The notes: generated from the sequence alone by a model not told the origin. A stretch of DNA of 64,000 bases from Verrucomicrobiota bacterium (GCA_017305195.1 JAFKMU010000053.1:31722-95721); one strand, 5' to 3'. Positions 46,375 through 55,261 are shown, counted from the stretch's first letter. Made by a program: numbers and translations.

Positions 46375-47372
46375 GCCTGAAAATCCTTGGCTGCGGATGG
46401 GTGACGCCCGTCGGGCGGCTTCATGCCGAAGTCGTTTCCCGGCTGGAAAACAATCTTCCTGCTTCGCCGTCTCGGCCGGAGGGGTATGAAAACGACGTCC
46501 TGGCCATCGATCCCTCGTCGGTCCAGGACGTGGCGGGTCTCCCGCGCCTGCGCCGTTCCAGCGTGATTTCCCACTTCGCTGTCGCGGCCGCTCGCGATGC
46601 CCTCGCCGGGAGCCCGCAGAGTGCAGAAGGTCTGGCCGCCCTGCCTCTCCTCTTCGTCGCAGGCGATGGCAGCGTGGCCTACACTCGCCGCTTCTATCAG
46701 GATGTGGTCGAGCGCGGTCCCGGGGCGGGAAGCCCGATCCTGTTTCCCGAGACCGTTTACAATGCGCCAGCCAGTCACGTCGCTGCAGCACTTGGCCTTA
46801 GGGACGAGGCTCTTACCTTCGTCGGTGATGGCGCGGCCGCCCTTGCGGCGCTCGATTCCGCCAGCGCTCTTCTCCGATCGCGCAAGGAAAAACGCTGTCT
46901 GCTGGTGGCGGCGCAGGAACTCGACCGCATCAATGCGAGCGCCTATCTGCGCTGGCATCTCACCTGCAATCTCCTGCCTTCCGAAGGAGCCGCCGCGCTG
47001 TTGCTGGAAGCTACGGATCACTCACCTGGCATCGCTTTCACCCATGCGGGCTATTCCTTTGGCTCCAATCGCGACGCCGCCGAAAAACTCCTCCGGGTGC
47101 TGGGAGAAATTCCCCCGGATCTTGCCCCGGATGCCTGCGTTTCCACCATGGCGGACAGCCGTATCGCAAAAATGGAACGCGACGCCATCTCGCGAACGTT
47201 TCCCGGAATCTCGTTCATCTCCTCCGGCCCGTTTTTCGGCGAATCACTCGCCGCCAGCACGATGCAACAGGTAATTTTCGCGAATCACCTTATCTCAACT
47301 GGTTGCCATCGGCGGGTTCTCGTTGCCGCCGCCGGATATCACGGTCAGGTCTGCGCAACGGTTTTGGCGTAA
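46371..47372 (+). CDS. Ketosynthase-fold protein without catalytic residues (chain-length-factor-like)
   Basis: 333 residues. Thiolase-fold features similar to the upstream ketosynthase (LKILGCGWVTPVGR start, LLFVAGDGSVAYTRRFYQDVV, FPETVYNAPASHVAAALGL, VLVAAAGYHGQV end), but the Cys site reads TFVGDGAAAL, the first His region is not conserved and the second reads ISSGPFFGE. That is the pattern of a chain-length factor or priming partner which forms a dimer with an active KS. ATG overlaps the KS stop (46371-46374), the tight coupling typical of KS/CLF pairs. Shorter than normal CLFs (about 400). Confidence 0.75.
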   Translation: MSLKILGCGWVTPVGRLHAEVVSRLENNLPASPSRPEGYENDVLAIDPSSVQDVAGLPRLRRSSVISHFAVAAARDALAGSPQSAEGLAALPLLFVAGDGSVAYTRRFYQDVVERGPGAGSPILFPETVYNAPASHVAAALGLRDEALTFVGDGAAALAALDSASALLRSRKEKRCLLVAAQELDRINASAYLRWHLTCNLLPSEGAAALLLEATDHSPGIAFTHAGYSFGSNRDAAEKLLRVLGEIPPDLAPDACVSTMADSRIAKMERDAISRTFPGISFISSGPFFGESLAASTMQQVIFANHLISTGCHRRVLVAAAGYHGQVCATVLA

Positions 47373-47532
47373 CTTCCCGCCAATCGCCGAATTTTGCGAC
47401 AAGGAGTCGCGCAGATGAGCTTGAATTATGCAACGAATCCCGTTATTCCGAGGTCAACGTTCCCACGTTCTTCCGCCCTGCCGAAACCACTAACCGCAAA
47501 GCCATTGTCTTACCGCTTGTGCTCGCTTTTCC
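47373..47532. other. Intergenic region after the KS/CLF pair
   Basis: 160 bases with no gene; no hairpin terminator seen. The promoter of the following gene may lie here. Confidence 0.25.
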
Positions 47533-48459
47533 ATGAACATCGAAACCATCTCCTTTAATAAGTGGAAAAACTCTCTGCGGCTGGCGAACGAAGACATCGA
47601 GCTCGTGGTCACCACCGATATCGGCCCCCGTGTCATCCTCTTCAAAAGCCACCAGCACGACAATGTCTTCAAGGTGTTTGAGGAACAGCTCGGCGGACAG
47701 AATGAGACGGAATGGATGATCCGCGGCGGGCATCGTCTCTGGCTCGCACCCGAGGACCCCAAGGGAGAATATCACATCGACAACGAGCCTGTGCTTTCCC
47801 GCCAGGACCTCGCCACCGGAGAGGTGCTGATCGAGAGCATCCAGCAGACGCCGCAACGCGTCAAAAAGACCCTCGGCCTGCTCGTACATGACGACGCTCC
47901 GCGCGCCACGGTCCGGCACGTCATCACCAACGAGGAGCGCGAGCCGATCCTTGCCGCTCCCTGGGCCTTGAGCGTCATGCAGCCCGGAGGCCTTCAGATC
48001 ATCCCGCAGCCGCCGCTCGGCTCGCACCCGAAAGACCTCCTCCCCAACCGGGGCATGGTCCTCTGGCCGTACACCGATCTCTCCGATGCGCGACTGACCT
48101 TCGGCCAGAAATTCTGGCTCCTCCGCCAGGCAGAAGGCTATCTGCCGACGAAGCTCGGCCTCGCCCATCGCGAGCACTGGATCGCATACGTGCTGCCCGA
48201 CTCCATCTTCATCAAGACTTTCGAATACGAAACCGGCGCCCAGTACCCCGACGGGGGATGCAACTTTGAGACCTTTACCAACTCCGAGATGATGGAGATC
48301 GAGTCTCTCGGATCACTAAAGACCCTCGCCCCGGGCGAATCCGCCACCCACATCGAGGACTGGTATGTATTTCCTCTTACCCAGGAAATGCGCATCGAAT
48401 CAGAAGACTCCCTGGCCGAGTGGGTGGAGGGCTTTCTCAAACAGACTCATCTCCGATGA
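47533..48459 (+). CDS. Hypothetical protein (DUF4380-like, mutarotase-type fold suspected)
   Basis: 308 residues, soluble, no signal peptide. Opens with NEDIELVVTTDIGPRVILFKS and continues with GGHRLWLAPEDPKGEYHIDNEPV, a pattern similar to DUF4380 proteins with galactose-mutarotase-like beta-sandwiches. Ends with an acidic region. Function unknown. Translationally coupled to the lipoprotein gene (ATGA overlap). Confidence 0.6.
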   Translation: MNIETISFNKWKNSLRLANEDIELVVTTDIGPRVILFKSHQHDNVFKVFEEQLGGQNETEWMIRGGHRLWLAPEDPKGEYHIDNEPVLSRQDLATGEVLIESIQQTPQRVKKTLGLLVHDDAPRATVRHVITNEEREPILAAPWALSVMQPGGLQIIPQPPLGSHPKDLLPNRGMVLWPYTDLSDARLTFGQKFWLLRQAEGYLPTKLGLAHREHWIAYVLPDSIFIKTFEYETGAQYPDGGCNFETFTNSEMMEIESLGSLKTLAPGESATHIEDWYVFPLTQEMRIESEDSLAEWVEGFLKQTHLR

Positions 48460-48920
48460 TCCGTCTCCTGCTTCTCGCGATCACCGCAGCGGTGATCTTC
48501 ACCGGCTGCGAAACCATCGATCCCGACGCCAGCGCCCGTGCGGCCACGAATGCCGCCATCCTGCAGGAAGCGCCCGGCAATTACTTCGTCGGCCGCCGCA
48601 TGTACAAGAAGGACTACAAAATGTGGGGCTGGGTGCGCGAACCCGGCAAGCCGTGGAAGTCCGCCAAACTCGTCATGTTCAATGAGCAGCGCAAGCTTGC
48701 TCCCGATCGCGAGCGCAGTGAGATCGGCTCGGACAACAACTACGAGTACAAGCTGATCGGTTATTTCTCTGGCGAAACCGTCTATGAACCGGCCAGCGAT
48801 GGGTTCTATCCGGAGTTTGTCCTGCAGGGGTACGAGATACGGAATGTCAGTCCGTCAAACATCTACTCCACCAAGCGGCAGAACGATCCGACGGTGCGCA
48901 TCCTCGCCTCTCCGCTTTAA
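48456..48920 (+). CDS. Putative lipoprotein, unknown function
   Basis: 154 residues. Signal peptide ending in a lipobox (AVIFTGC, Cys18), so anchored to a membrane. The mature part has aromatic-rich strands (YKMWGWVREPGKPW, SDNNYEYKLIGYFSGETVYEP) and no family I can name. The ATG shares bases with the stop of the preceding DUF4380-like gene. Confidence 0.65.
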   Translation: MIRLLLLAITAAVIFTGCETIDPDASARAATNAAILQEAPGNYFVGRRMYKKDYKMWGWVREPGKPWKSAKLVMFNEQRKLAPDRERSEIGSDNNYEYKLIGYFSGETVYEPASDGFYPEFVLQGYEIRNVSPSNIYSTKRQNDPTVRILASPL

Positions 48921-48926
48921 TCCCGC

Positions 48927-50099
48927 GTGACAGGACATCGCGACGTCGTCGTACTCGGCGGAGGCGCGGCCGGGCTCATGTGCGCCATGGTCGCAGGTCG
49001 GCGCGGCCGCAAGGTCACGCTACTGGAACATAACGACCGGGTCGGAAAAAAGATCGCGATTTCCGGCGGAGGGCGGTGCAACTTCACCAACCTCGGAGCC
49101 GAGCCCGCCAACTACCTTTCCGGCAATCCGGATTTCTGCCGTTCCGCCCTGGCGCGGTTCACTCCATGGGATTTCGTCTCGCTCGTCGAGAAGCACGGGA
49201 TCCGGTATCACGAGAAGAAGCTCGGTCAGCAGTTTTGCGATACAAGCTCTCGGGAAATCATTGAGATGCTGCTGGCGGAGTGTGTGGAGGCCGGGGTGGA
49301 AATCGTCACCTCCTCCCGCATCCAGAGCGTCCGCAGCGCCGCACGGTTCGTTGCCGAAACGGCGGAGCGCGAGTACGCCTGCCAGTCGCTCGTCATCGCC
49401 ACAGGCGGACTTTCCTTTCCCAAGCTCGGAGCGACCAGCTTCGGCCACACGATCGCGCGACAGTTTGGCCTGGAAGTCGTGCCTCCCCGGCCCGGCCTCG
49501 TTCCCCTCACCTGGGCGCCGTCGGAGTTGACCCGCTGGAAATCGCTCGCCGGGCTTTCCCTCCCAGTCGCTGCCACGGTCGGCCCGACGATCTTCCGCGA
49601 GTCCCTCCTCTTCACACATCGCGGACTCAGCGGCCCGGCGATACTGCAAATCTCATCCTTCTGGCACCCAGGCGGCCCCATCGCATTCGACCTTCTCCCG
49701 GATCACCCGGGCGAGGCCTGGCTGGGAAACTCACGGCAGTCGGGCGAAACGGTCCGACAGGTCCTTTCCCGGCTCTGGCCCCAGAGATTCGCCGAGGAGT
49801 GGGCCCGGCGCCATGCAATGGACAAACCTCTGCGCCACTACCGCAACCAGGAAATCGCCGAGATCACCCGGCAGATCCACGGCTGGAGTCCCGCCCTGGA
49901 TGGCACGGAGGGATACCCCAAGGCCGAGGTCACCATCGGCGGAGTAAACACCAGCGAGCTCTCCTCGAAGACGATGGAAAGCCGGAAAATCCCCGGGCTC
50001 TACTTCATCGGCGAGGTCGTCGATGTTACCGGCTGGCTGGGAGGATATAATTTCCAGTGGGCCTGGGCGAGCGGCCATGCGGCGGGGCAGGTCGCATAG
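48927..50099 (+). CDS. HI0933/YhiN-family FAD flavoprotein
   Basis: 390 residues starting from GTG 48927. FAD-binding Rossmann motif VVVLGGGAAGLMCAMVAGRRG, the family signature GKKIAISGGGRCNFTNL, RGLSGPAILQIS near the middle, and the C-terminal PGLYFIGEVVDVTGWLGGYNFQWAWASG. The family (aminoacetone oxidase/BaiN-like) has unclear substrates. Follows the lipoprotein gene by six bases. Confidence 0.9.
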   Translation: MTGHRDVVVLGGGAAGLMCAMVAGRRGRKVTLLEHNDRVGKKIAISGGGRCNFTNLGAEPANYLSGNPDFCRSALARFTPWDFVSLVEKHGIRYHEKKLGQQFCDTSSREIIEMLLAECVEAGVEIVTSSRIQSVRSAARFVAETAEREYACQSLVIATGGLSFPKLGATSFGHTIARQFGLEVVPPRPGLVPLTWAPSELTRWKSLAGLSLPVAATVGPTIFRESLLFTHRGLSGPAILQISSFWHPGGPIAFDLLPDHPGEAWLGNSRQSGETVRQVLSRLWPQRFAEEWARRHAMDKPLRHYRNQEIAEITRQIHGWSPALDGTEGYPKAEVTIGGVNTSELSSKTMESRKIPGLYFIGEVVDVTGWLGGYNFQWAWASGHAAGQVA

Positions 50100-50153
50100 G
50101 ATGCCGAGATTTTTCTTGGTCTGCGGACGCGCTTGGCGAATGCATATCTCTTG

Positions 50154-50603
50154 ATGAGCGAAAAACCACGCCGCCTGCCGACGCACAAAGTCTATCTTTT
50201 CGGCCTGCTGCTCGCAGCCGGTCTCTTCGCCATGCACACGTGGGTGATTTTTGAGATGGGCTGGGTGCTGATGCACCACGCCGCCCGGATCACGAAGGGC
50301 CCCGAAGCGCACGTCTTTGGCCCCCTCATCATTTTGGTCGCCTTCTTTATACTCTTTCTCACCCATCTCGCGGAAGCGGCGGCGTGGGCGCTGCTCTTCT
50401 GGCGGATGAAGGAGTTTCCAACCTTCAGCGAGAGCCTTTACTTCACCGGCACCTCGATCACAGCCCTGGGATATGGCGATCTTGTCCTGCGACCACCTTG
50501 GCGTGTGCTCGGCCCGATCATGGCCATTAACGGACTGCTCATGTTTGGCTGCTCCACAGCGTTTCTCTTTCTGATCATCCAGAAAATCTGGGTCAGCCTC
50601 TAA
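50154..50603 (+). CDS. Ion channel family membrane protein
   Basis: 149 residues with three membrane segments and a K+-channel pore: GTSITALGYGDLVLRP shows the GYGD selectivity filter. Short, without a cytoplasmic regulatory domain; it resembles the two-TM ion channel family (Ion_trans_2). I take ATG 50154 (MSEKPRRL); a TTG at 50133 is possible. Second pore-type channel in the window (see 9908). Confidence 0.8.
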   Translation: MSEKPRRLPTHKVYLFGLLLAAGLFAMHTWVIFEMGWVLMHHAARITKGPEAHVFGPLIILVAFFILFLTHLAEAAAWALLFWRMKEFPTFSESLYFTGTSITALGYGDLVLRPPWRVLGPIMAINGLLMFGCSTAFLFLIIQKIWVSL

Positions 50604-50631
50604 TCGGTCGGTTCCTCAAAAAACGCAACCC

Positions 50632-51171
50632 TCAGGCCATGATCGAGGCGGCTACCTCGTCGGCTTTTTCCGAGCCGCACAGTGTGCGAACAAGCTCCAA
50701 CCCGAAATCGAGCGCTGTTCCAGCTCCCCGCGAGGTGATCAACCCTCCATCGACGACCACCCAATCGTCCGAGGCATTCGTCAGTTCGTTACGCACGGAG
50801 AAATGGGAGGTATAGGCCATGCCCGCCAGCAATCCGGCGTCGTGCAAAATCGTGGGAGCCGCACAGATGGCACTCACGAGCTTCCCCGCTGCGGCGAACT
50901 CCCGCGCAAGGGAAGCCGGGCGTCCATCATCGCGCATGCCTTTGACTCCGGGCCCGCCCGGCAGGAACAAAAGGTCAAAAGCTCCGGTATCGACGTCCTC
51001 CAAAAGAGCATCAGCCCGCACCGAGATATTGCTGCGCCCCGTCACCAGCAGGTTTCCGCCGAGAGCCGCCACCGTGACATCGACTGCGGCCCGACGCAGC
51101 AGGTCGACCGGTGTGATAGTTTCAATCTCCTCGAAGCCGGGAGCCAGTAAGCAAAGAACGCGCTTGCTCAT
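50632..51171 (-). CDS. DJ-1/PfpI-family protein
   Basis: 179 residues. DJ-1 fold: LCLLAPGFEEIETITPVDLLRRA with the conserved Glu, LLFLPGGPGVKGM, and the nucleophile elbow Cys in LVSAICAAPTIL, plus VVVDGGLITSRGAGTALDFGLELV. The DJ-1 subclass acts in glyoxal/oxidative stress and protein repair. It converges with the channel gene and precedes the DUF2237 gene on its strand. Confidence 0.92.
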   Translation of the reverse strand: MSKRVLCLLAPGFEEIETITPVDLLRRAAVDVTVAALGGNLLVTGRSNISVRADALLEDVDTGAFDLLFLPGGPGVKGMRDDGRPASLAREFAAAGKLVSAICAAPTILHDAGLLAGMAYTSHFSVRNELTNASDDWVVVDGGLITSRGAGTALDFGLELVRTLCGSEKADEVAASIMA

Positions 51172-51180
51172 AAAATGGCT

Positions 51181-51543
51181 TCAGGCGTCGATGGCATGCT
51201 CGGCGAGCTCCTCGCGGGAGACAAACTCGAGAGCCGAGGTGTGGGTCGCTTCCAGAACGACGGGCGGAGCCATCCCGGCATCATAGGCTTCCTTCCAGCG
51301 TTCCACGCAGAGACACCATTTGTCCCCGGGTTGGAGACCGGAAAACGCCATGTCGGGCCGGGGCGTGCTGAGATCATTGCCCATCGCCTTGCTGAACTTG
51401 AGAAACTCCTCGGTCATCACCGCACAGACGGTGTGCAGTCCATAATCTCCCGCTCCCGTCCGGCAATATCCGTCGCGGTAAAATCCCGTCATCGGCGAGG
51501 TACAGCAGCATTGCAGATCACTACCCAGAACATTCGTCGGCAT
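51181..51543 (-). CDS. DUF2237-family protein
   Basis: 120 residues, Cys-rich N-terminus (LQCCCTSPMTGFYRDGYC) and the family's signatures GLHTVCAVMTEEFLKFSKAMGNDLSTP, FSGLQPGDKWCLCVERW and PVVLEATH near the C-terminus. A small, widely distributed family of unknown function. Ten bases before the DJ-1 gene, so likely co-transcribed. Divergent from the aldo-keto reductase. Confidence 0.92.
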   Translation of the reverse strand: MPTNVLGSDLQCCCTSPMTGFYRDGYCRTGAGDYGLHTVCAVMTEEFLKFSKAMGNDLSTPRPDMAFSGLQPGDKWCLCVERWKEAYDAGMAPPVVLEATHTSALEFVSREELAEHAIDA

Positions 51544-51612
51544 GCCTTGAGCATAGCCAATTCGCGCGCACGCGCAGTTGAAAAAGCAGCGCCGGGCTGA
51601 TTTGTTTGAGCC

Positions 51613-52554
51613 ATGATCACCAAGACCCTCGGCAACTCGGATCTCGCCATCACCCGCTTCGGTCTCGGAGCCTGGGCCATCGGGGGAGACTGGAAGTTTG
51701 GATGGAGCTCGCAGGACGACAAGTCCTCGATTGAGGCCATCCATACGGCGCTGGAGCTCGGCACCAACTGGATCGATACCGCGGCCATCTACGGCCTCGG
51801 CCACTCGGAGGAAATCGTCGCCCGGGCGCTCGGCTCCTGGAGCGGAGCCCGCCCGTATGTTTTCACCAAGTGCGGAATGATCTGGAACGAGGATCGCGAG
51901 GTCGATTACTCGACTCGCCGGGAGTCTATACGCAGGGAATGCGAGGCCAGCCTGCGCAGGCTCGGGGTGGATGTGATCGACCTTTACCAAATCCACTGGC
52001 CGGCGGACGACCTGACGGAGACTCTCGAGGGCTGGGCAGCGCTGAATGAATTAAAACAGGAGGGCAAGATCCGCTGGGCCGCCGTGTCAAACTTCAGCCA
52101 GGACGAACTCGCCGCCGCCTCGGAAATCGCTCATGTCACCTCGCTCCAGCCTCCGTACTCTCTCGTGAAACGCTCCGTCGAGGAGGCCGAACTCCCTTTC
52201 TGCGCCGATCATGACATCGGCGTCATCGTCTACTCGCCCATGGGGTCCGGCCTGCTGACCGGAGCCATGACCCGGGAACGTGCCGCCGGATTGCCCGAGA
52301 ACGACTGGCGGCGCAAGAATCCGGAATTTCAGGAGCCCCGGCTCTCCGCCAATCTCGTTCTCGCGGAGCGTGTCAAGAAGGTGGCTGCGGATCGCGGCGT
52401 GCCGCCCGGGGCCGTGGCCGCGGCCTGGACGCTGCACCATCCATCTGTCACCGGCGCCATCATTGGCGTGCGCAGCGGTCGGCAGGCAGCGGAGCTTTTC
52501 GCCCATGCCGATCTCGTTCTGACCGCAGAAGAAGCCGCCAGTCTCGCCTCATGA
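51613..52554 (+). CDS. Aldo/keto reductase
   Basis: 313 residues, NADPH-dependent TIM-barrel oxidoreductase. Catalytic Asp-Tyr in NWIDTAAIYGLGHSEEIV, the Lys in YVFTKCGMIW, the His in IDLYQIHWPADD, and an NADP-binding end region (AAWTLHHPSVTGAIIGVRSGRQ). Substrate not predictable. Stop overlaps the start of the glycosyltransferase gene (52551-52554). Confidence 0.92.
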   Translation: MITKTLGNSDLAITRFGLGAWAIGGDWKFGWSSQDDKSSIEAIHTALELGTNWIDTAAIYGLGHSEEIVARALGSWSGARPYVFTKCGMIWNEDREVDYSTRRESIRRECEASLRRLGVDVIDLYQIHWPADDLTETLEGWAALNELKQEGKIRWAAVSNFSQDELAAASEIAHVTSLQPPYSLVKRSVEEAELPFCADHDIGVIVYSPMGSGLLTGAMTRERAAGLPENDWRRKNPEFQEPRLSANLVLAERVKKVAADRGVPPGAVAAAWTLHHPSVTGAIIGVRSGRQAAELFAHADLVLTAEEAASLAS

Positions 52555-53813
52555 GGCGTCTCCGTCTTCTTTTTACCCCCTTCGGGAGCGAGGGGGACGT
52601 CAATCCCCTCATCTGGATCGCCGAGGGCATGGCGGCCCGAGGGCATGACGTCGTCTTTATCATCACGCCTCATTACCAAAGGCTTATCGACAAAAAGGGA
52701 TTTACCGCCGTTCCCATCGGCACCGAGGAGCAGTTCCTCGCCTTTGCCCGCAATCCCAAGGCATGGGACCCTCGCAATGGCCCTCGCACCGTCATCAAGG
52801 GCATGGTCGATACCATCCCGGAGGCCGTCTCGGCCTTTGACCGGGCCGGAGATCAGTTTGATGCCGCCATTCTCTCCACCCTGGGGGTAGCCGTCGGCTC
52901 CCTGGCGGAGGCAAAGGGGATTCCCCGCATCATGGTCCATATGCAGCCGATCTGCGTGCGGAGCATTCATGATTTCCCGCTTCTCATGCCCGGGATGGAA
53001 TTCCTTCAACATACCCCTCTGTGGTTTAAACGCGCCTTCTTCTGGCTGGTCGATCGCCTGATCTGGGTCGTCGCGGAGCGCCCGCTCAATCGCCTCCGCA
53101 GTCATCTCGGCCTTCCGGCTTGGCGGAGTTTCTACGACGAAGGCCTTCACGGGGGGATCGGCGGCGCCGCCATGTTCCCGGATTGGTTCGGCCCTCCCCA
53201 GCTCGACTGGCCTGCCGGAACCCGAACTTTCAACTTTCCCGTCTCTCCTGAAATTCGCCTTTTGCCCTCAGATCTGGACGCTTTCCTGTCCAGCGGCGAG
53301 CCTCCGATCATATGGACCCATGGATCGGCCAATTTCGACATCGAGCACTTCCAGCGTTGCGCCCTGCGAGCCTCCCAGGCGCTCGGTCGCCGCTGTCTGT
53401 TAGTGAGCCTCGATCCACCCAAGTCGACACTGCCCCCTACGGCGTTTCATTGCAGGCATGCCCGCTTTGAAGACGTCTTTCCACGCTGTCTCGCCGCCGT
53501 CCACCACGGTGGTATCGGCACCACTGCCAAGGCCATCGCGGCCGGAATCTCTCAGCTCATAGTCCCCAAGTCTCATGACCAGCCGGACAATGCCCAACGA
53601 ATTGCCAAATTGGGCTTGGGCAAGATGCTGACCTACAAGCACCTGGATACGCCTCACTTGGAAAAGACCCTGGAGGAACTCCTGGCCTCCGAGGAGATCA
53701 AAACAGCCAGCCTCGCCTATAGAGACCGAGTGGGAGGCCAAGCTGCTCGGGAGGAGTTGCTCAACTGGATTGAGCAACGGATTTCTGAGCACAAAAGCTC
53801 CGATCGCATATAA
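52551..53813 (+). CDS. Glycosyltransferase family 1 (UDP-glycosyltransferase, MGT type)
   Basis: 420 residues. GT-B fold: N-terminal LLFTPFGSEGDVNPLIWIAEGMAARGHDVVF, acceptor-side region, and the C-terminal sugar-nucleotide segment AVHHGGIGTTAKAIAAGISQLIVPKSHDQPDNA, the PSPG-like box of sterol/macrolide glycosyltransferases. Such enzymes add glucose or other sugars to lipids or natural products. Coupled to the aldo-keto reductase gene; the acceptor is unknown. Confidence 0.92.
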   Translation: MRRLRLLFTPFGSEGDVNPLIWIAEGMAARGHDVVFIITPHYQRLIDKKGFTAVPIGTEEQFLAFARNPKAWDPRNGPRTVIKGMVDTIPEAVSAFDRAGDQFDAAILSTLGVAVGSLAEAKGIPRIMVHMQPICVRSIHDFPLLMPGMEFLQHTPLWFKRAFFWLVDRLIWVVAERPLNRLRSHLGLPAWRSFYDEGLHGGIGGAAMFPDWFGPPQLDWPAGTRTFNFPVSPEIRLLPSDLDAFLSSGEPPIIWTHGSANFDIEHFQRCALRASQALGRRCLLVSLDPPKSTLPPTAFHCRHARFEDVFPRCLAAVHHGGIGTTAKAIAAGISQLIVPKSHDQPDNAQRIAKLGLGKMLTYKHLDTPHLEKTLEELLASEEIKTASLAYRDRVGGQAAREELLNWIEQRISEHKSSDRI

Positions 53814-53883
53814 GCGAACAAGCGCACGACAAATATCACGCAAATAGTTTGTACGCCTTTGCGCGAACGTGCATTATAGGCGC

Positions 53884-54273
53884 ATGAGTACACGTACCCT
53901 GGGCGACAAACTCAAGGAGCTGCGCCAAACACGGAAGCTCTCCATGCGAGCGTTAGCTGAAAAAACCGGCCTCAAATCCCCCGCGTTCATTGCCGATGTG
54001 GAGCGCGGCTTCCGCCAGCCATCCTCGGAAGCCCTAGGCATCTGGGCGACCGCCCTGGAGGTTCCCCTCGATGAACTCCTGGCCTTTGATCGGCGTCCGC
54101 CTGTACGCGAACTAAAGAACATGATCGCCAAAAACTCTGCCTGGGCCCCCGCTCTTCGCCGCCTTGCAGCCGAGGGTCTGTCCGGCAGGGTCACCCCGGC
54201 AACCCTTCAGCAATTTCTCAACCAGGAACCCCAAAAGCCCGGGTTGCAGAAGGATTTCGATCTCGGAATTTAA
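53884..54273 (+). CDS. XRE-family helix-turn-helix regulator
   Basis: 129 residues. XRE DNA-binding domain at residues 7-60 (LGDKLKELRQTRKLSMRALAEKTGLKSPAFIADVERG, RQPSSEALGIWATALEVPLDELL), then a C-terminal region of about 60 residues without known motif. Start ATG 53884. Base composition from about 53800 to 54330 is clearly AT-richer than neighbours. Upstream, the short GTGCATTATAGG stretch could hold a -10 element. Confidence 0.85.
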   Translation: MSTRTLGDKLKELRQTRKLSMRALAEKTGLKSPAFIADVERGFRQPSSEALGIWATALEVPLDELLAFDRRPPVRELKNMIAKNSAWAPALRRLAAEGLSGRVTPATLQQFLNQEPQKPGLQKDFDLGI

Positions 54274-54319
54274 TTTATTTTATTAACGTAAAATCAACAG
54301 ATAATACGCTGTATATAAA

Positions 54320-54733
54320 ATGGTTATAGGAATTTCCCACGTTTGCCTGCTATCCAAAGACCTCGACCTTACCGAGAAGTTTTATGTTGGCGTACTCGGC
54401 CTGCAAAAGAAGTTCGATTTTCTCCGCAGCGGCAACAAGATTGGCTTTTATCTCGAGGCGGGATCCGGGCAATTCCTCGAGGTTTTTCAGAAGTCCGATC
54501 GAGACCTCTCATCATCCAGCGCCCTTACGCATTTCTGCTTACAGGTGAACGATATTCAGGCTACGAGCAAACACTTGCACAAGCATCGCATCGATCATCA
54601 GCCACCCAAGCTCGGAGCGGACCACAGCTGGCAGATCTGGTGCAACGACCCGGACGGCATCGCCATCGAGTTCCATCAATATACTCCGCAAAGCTCCCAA
54701 CATACCGGCCAGGATTGCCTGGTGAACTGGTAA
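54320..54733 (+). CDS. VOC-family (glyoxalase/dioxygenase-fold) protein
   Basis: 137 residues, two beta-alpha-beta-beta-beta units: ISHVCLLSKDLDLTEKFYVGVLGL and the C-terminal half with LTHFCLQVNDIQATSKHL and WCNDPDGIAIEFHQYT, where His and Glu are metal ligand candidates. Substrate is not known. Lies in the AT-richer patch, preceded by TATATAAAATG, and is followed by a hairpin. Confidence 0.85.
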   Translation: MVIGISHVCLLSKDLDLTEKFYVGVLGLQKKFDFLRSGNKIGFYLEAGSGQFLEVFQKSDRDLSSSSALTHFCLQVNDIQATSKHLHKHRIDHQPPKLGADHSWQIWCNDPDGIAIEFHQYTPQSSQHTGQDCLVNW

Positions 54734-54759
54734 ATCTCCTACCCTTCCGGAAAGAAAAG

Positions 54760-54781
54760 CAGGGAGCATGATCGCTCCCTG
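54760..54781. terminator. Hairpin terminator between VOC and small helical gene
   Basis: CAGGGAGC pairs with GCTCCCTG around ATGATC. On the minus strand it is followed by CTTTTCTTT, a usable T-run for the gene at 54789-55016; on the plus strand it follows the VOC stop. Confidence 0.7.
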
Positions 54782-54788
54782 TTCGCGT

Positions 54789-55016
54789 TCAGGCGTTCGC
54801 CGCCAGCCAATCCCGGGCCTTGAGATAACTCTGGCGCTCAAGGAAATGCCGCAGGCGGGGATCGGCGTCGCGAGGCAATTGCGCTGCCAGCGCATCGAGC
54901 CGGGCACTCGCACGCTTCAGCTTTTCCAGATGAGCAGAAGGATCGGCATCCCGCAGCGCGTGATCCGCCACGACGACCAGCCGCTCCTCCAAAGCTTCCT
55001 GCAAATCCTTGTACAT
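54789..55016 (-). CDS. Small helical protein, unknown function
   Basis: 75 residues, almost wholly helical, with heptad-like leucines (LQEALEERLVVVADHALRD, LEKLKRASARLDALAAQL, LRHFLERQSYLKARDWLAA). No family recognised. Its own terminator hairpin sits just downstream, which supports it as a real gene. Confidence 0.55.
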   Translation of the reverse strand: MYKDLQEALEERLVVVADHALRDADPSAHLEKLKRASARLDALAAQLPRDADPRLRHFLERQSYLKARDWLAANA

Positions 55017-55030
55017 TCCCTAATGATGGC

Positions 55031-55261
55031 ATGCCTTCCGGGCCGGACAAGGAGAACCCTCTTGATTCCCTATGGCGATTTCTTGCGCCCCGCCGGTTCG
55101 AAAAATTACAGGATGCCGCTCACTATTGTACGCCAAGACGTACAGAAAACTTCGGTGAGCAAAACCTTTCCACCCTTCTGGAAAAAGGGGAGAAAGAGCA
55201 AGAGCGCCCGTCGGCTGCTCCTGCGGCCTTAATCCCCCAATTCCACATTCCAGTACGCTAG
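55031..55261 (+). CDS. Doubtful small ORF
   Basis: 76-residue frame from ATG 55031 in the 212-base gap between the small helical gene and the HNH gene; its last 33 bases overlap the HNH gene tail-to-tail. Composition looks coding-like in places (LWRFLAPRRFEKLQDAAHYC), but no family match is recognised and the overlap argues against it. Confidence 0.2.
   Translation: MPSGPDKENPLDSLWRFLAPRRFEKLQDAAHYCTPRRTENFGEQNLSTLLEKGEKEQERPSAAPAALIPQFHIPVR

Noticed and set aside
53884..54733. Toxin-antitoxin module (XRE plus small protein)
   Set aside because: The second protein is a VOC-fold enzyme-type protein, not a known toxin fold, and the genes are not overlapping.
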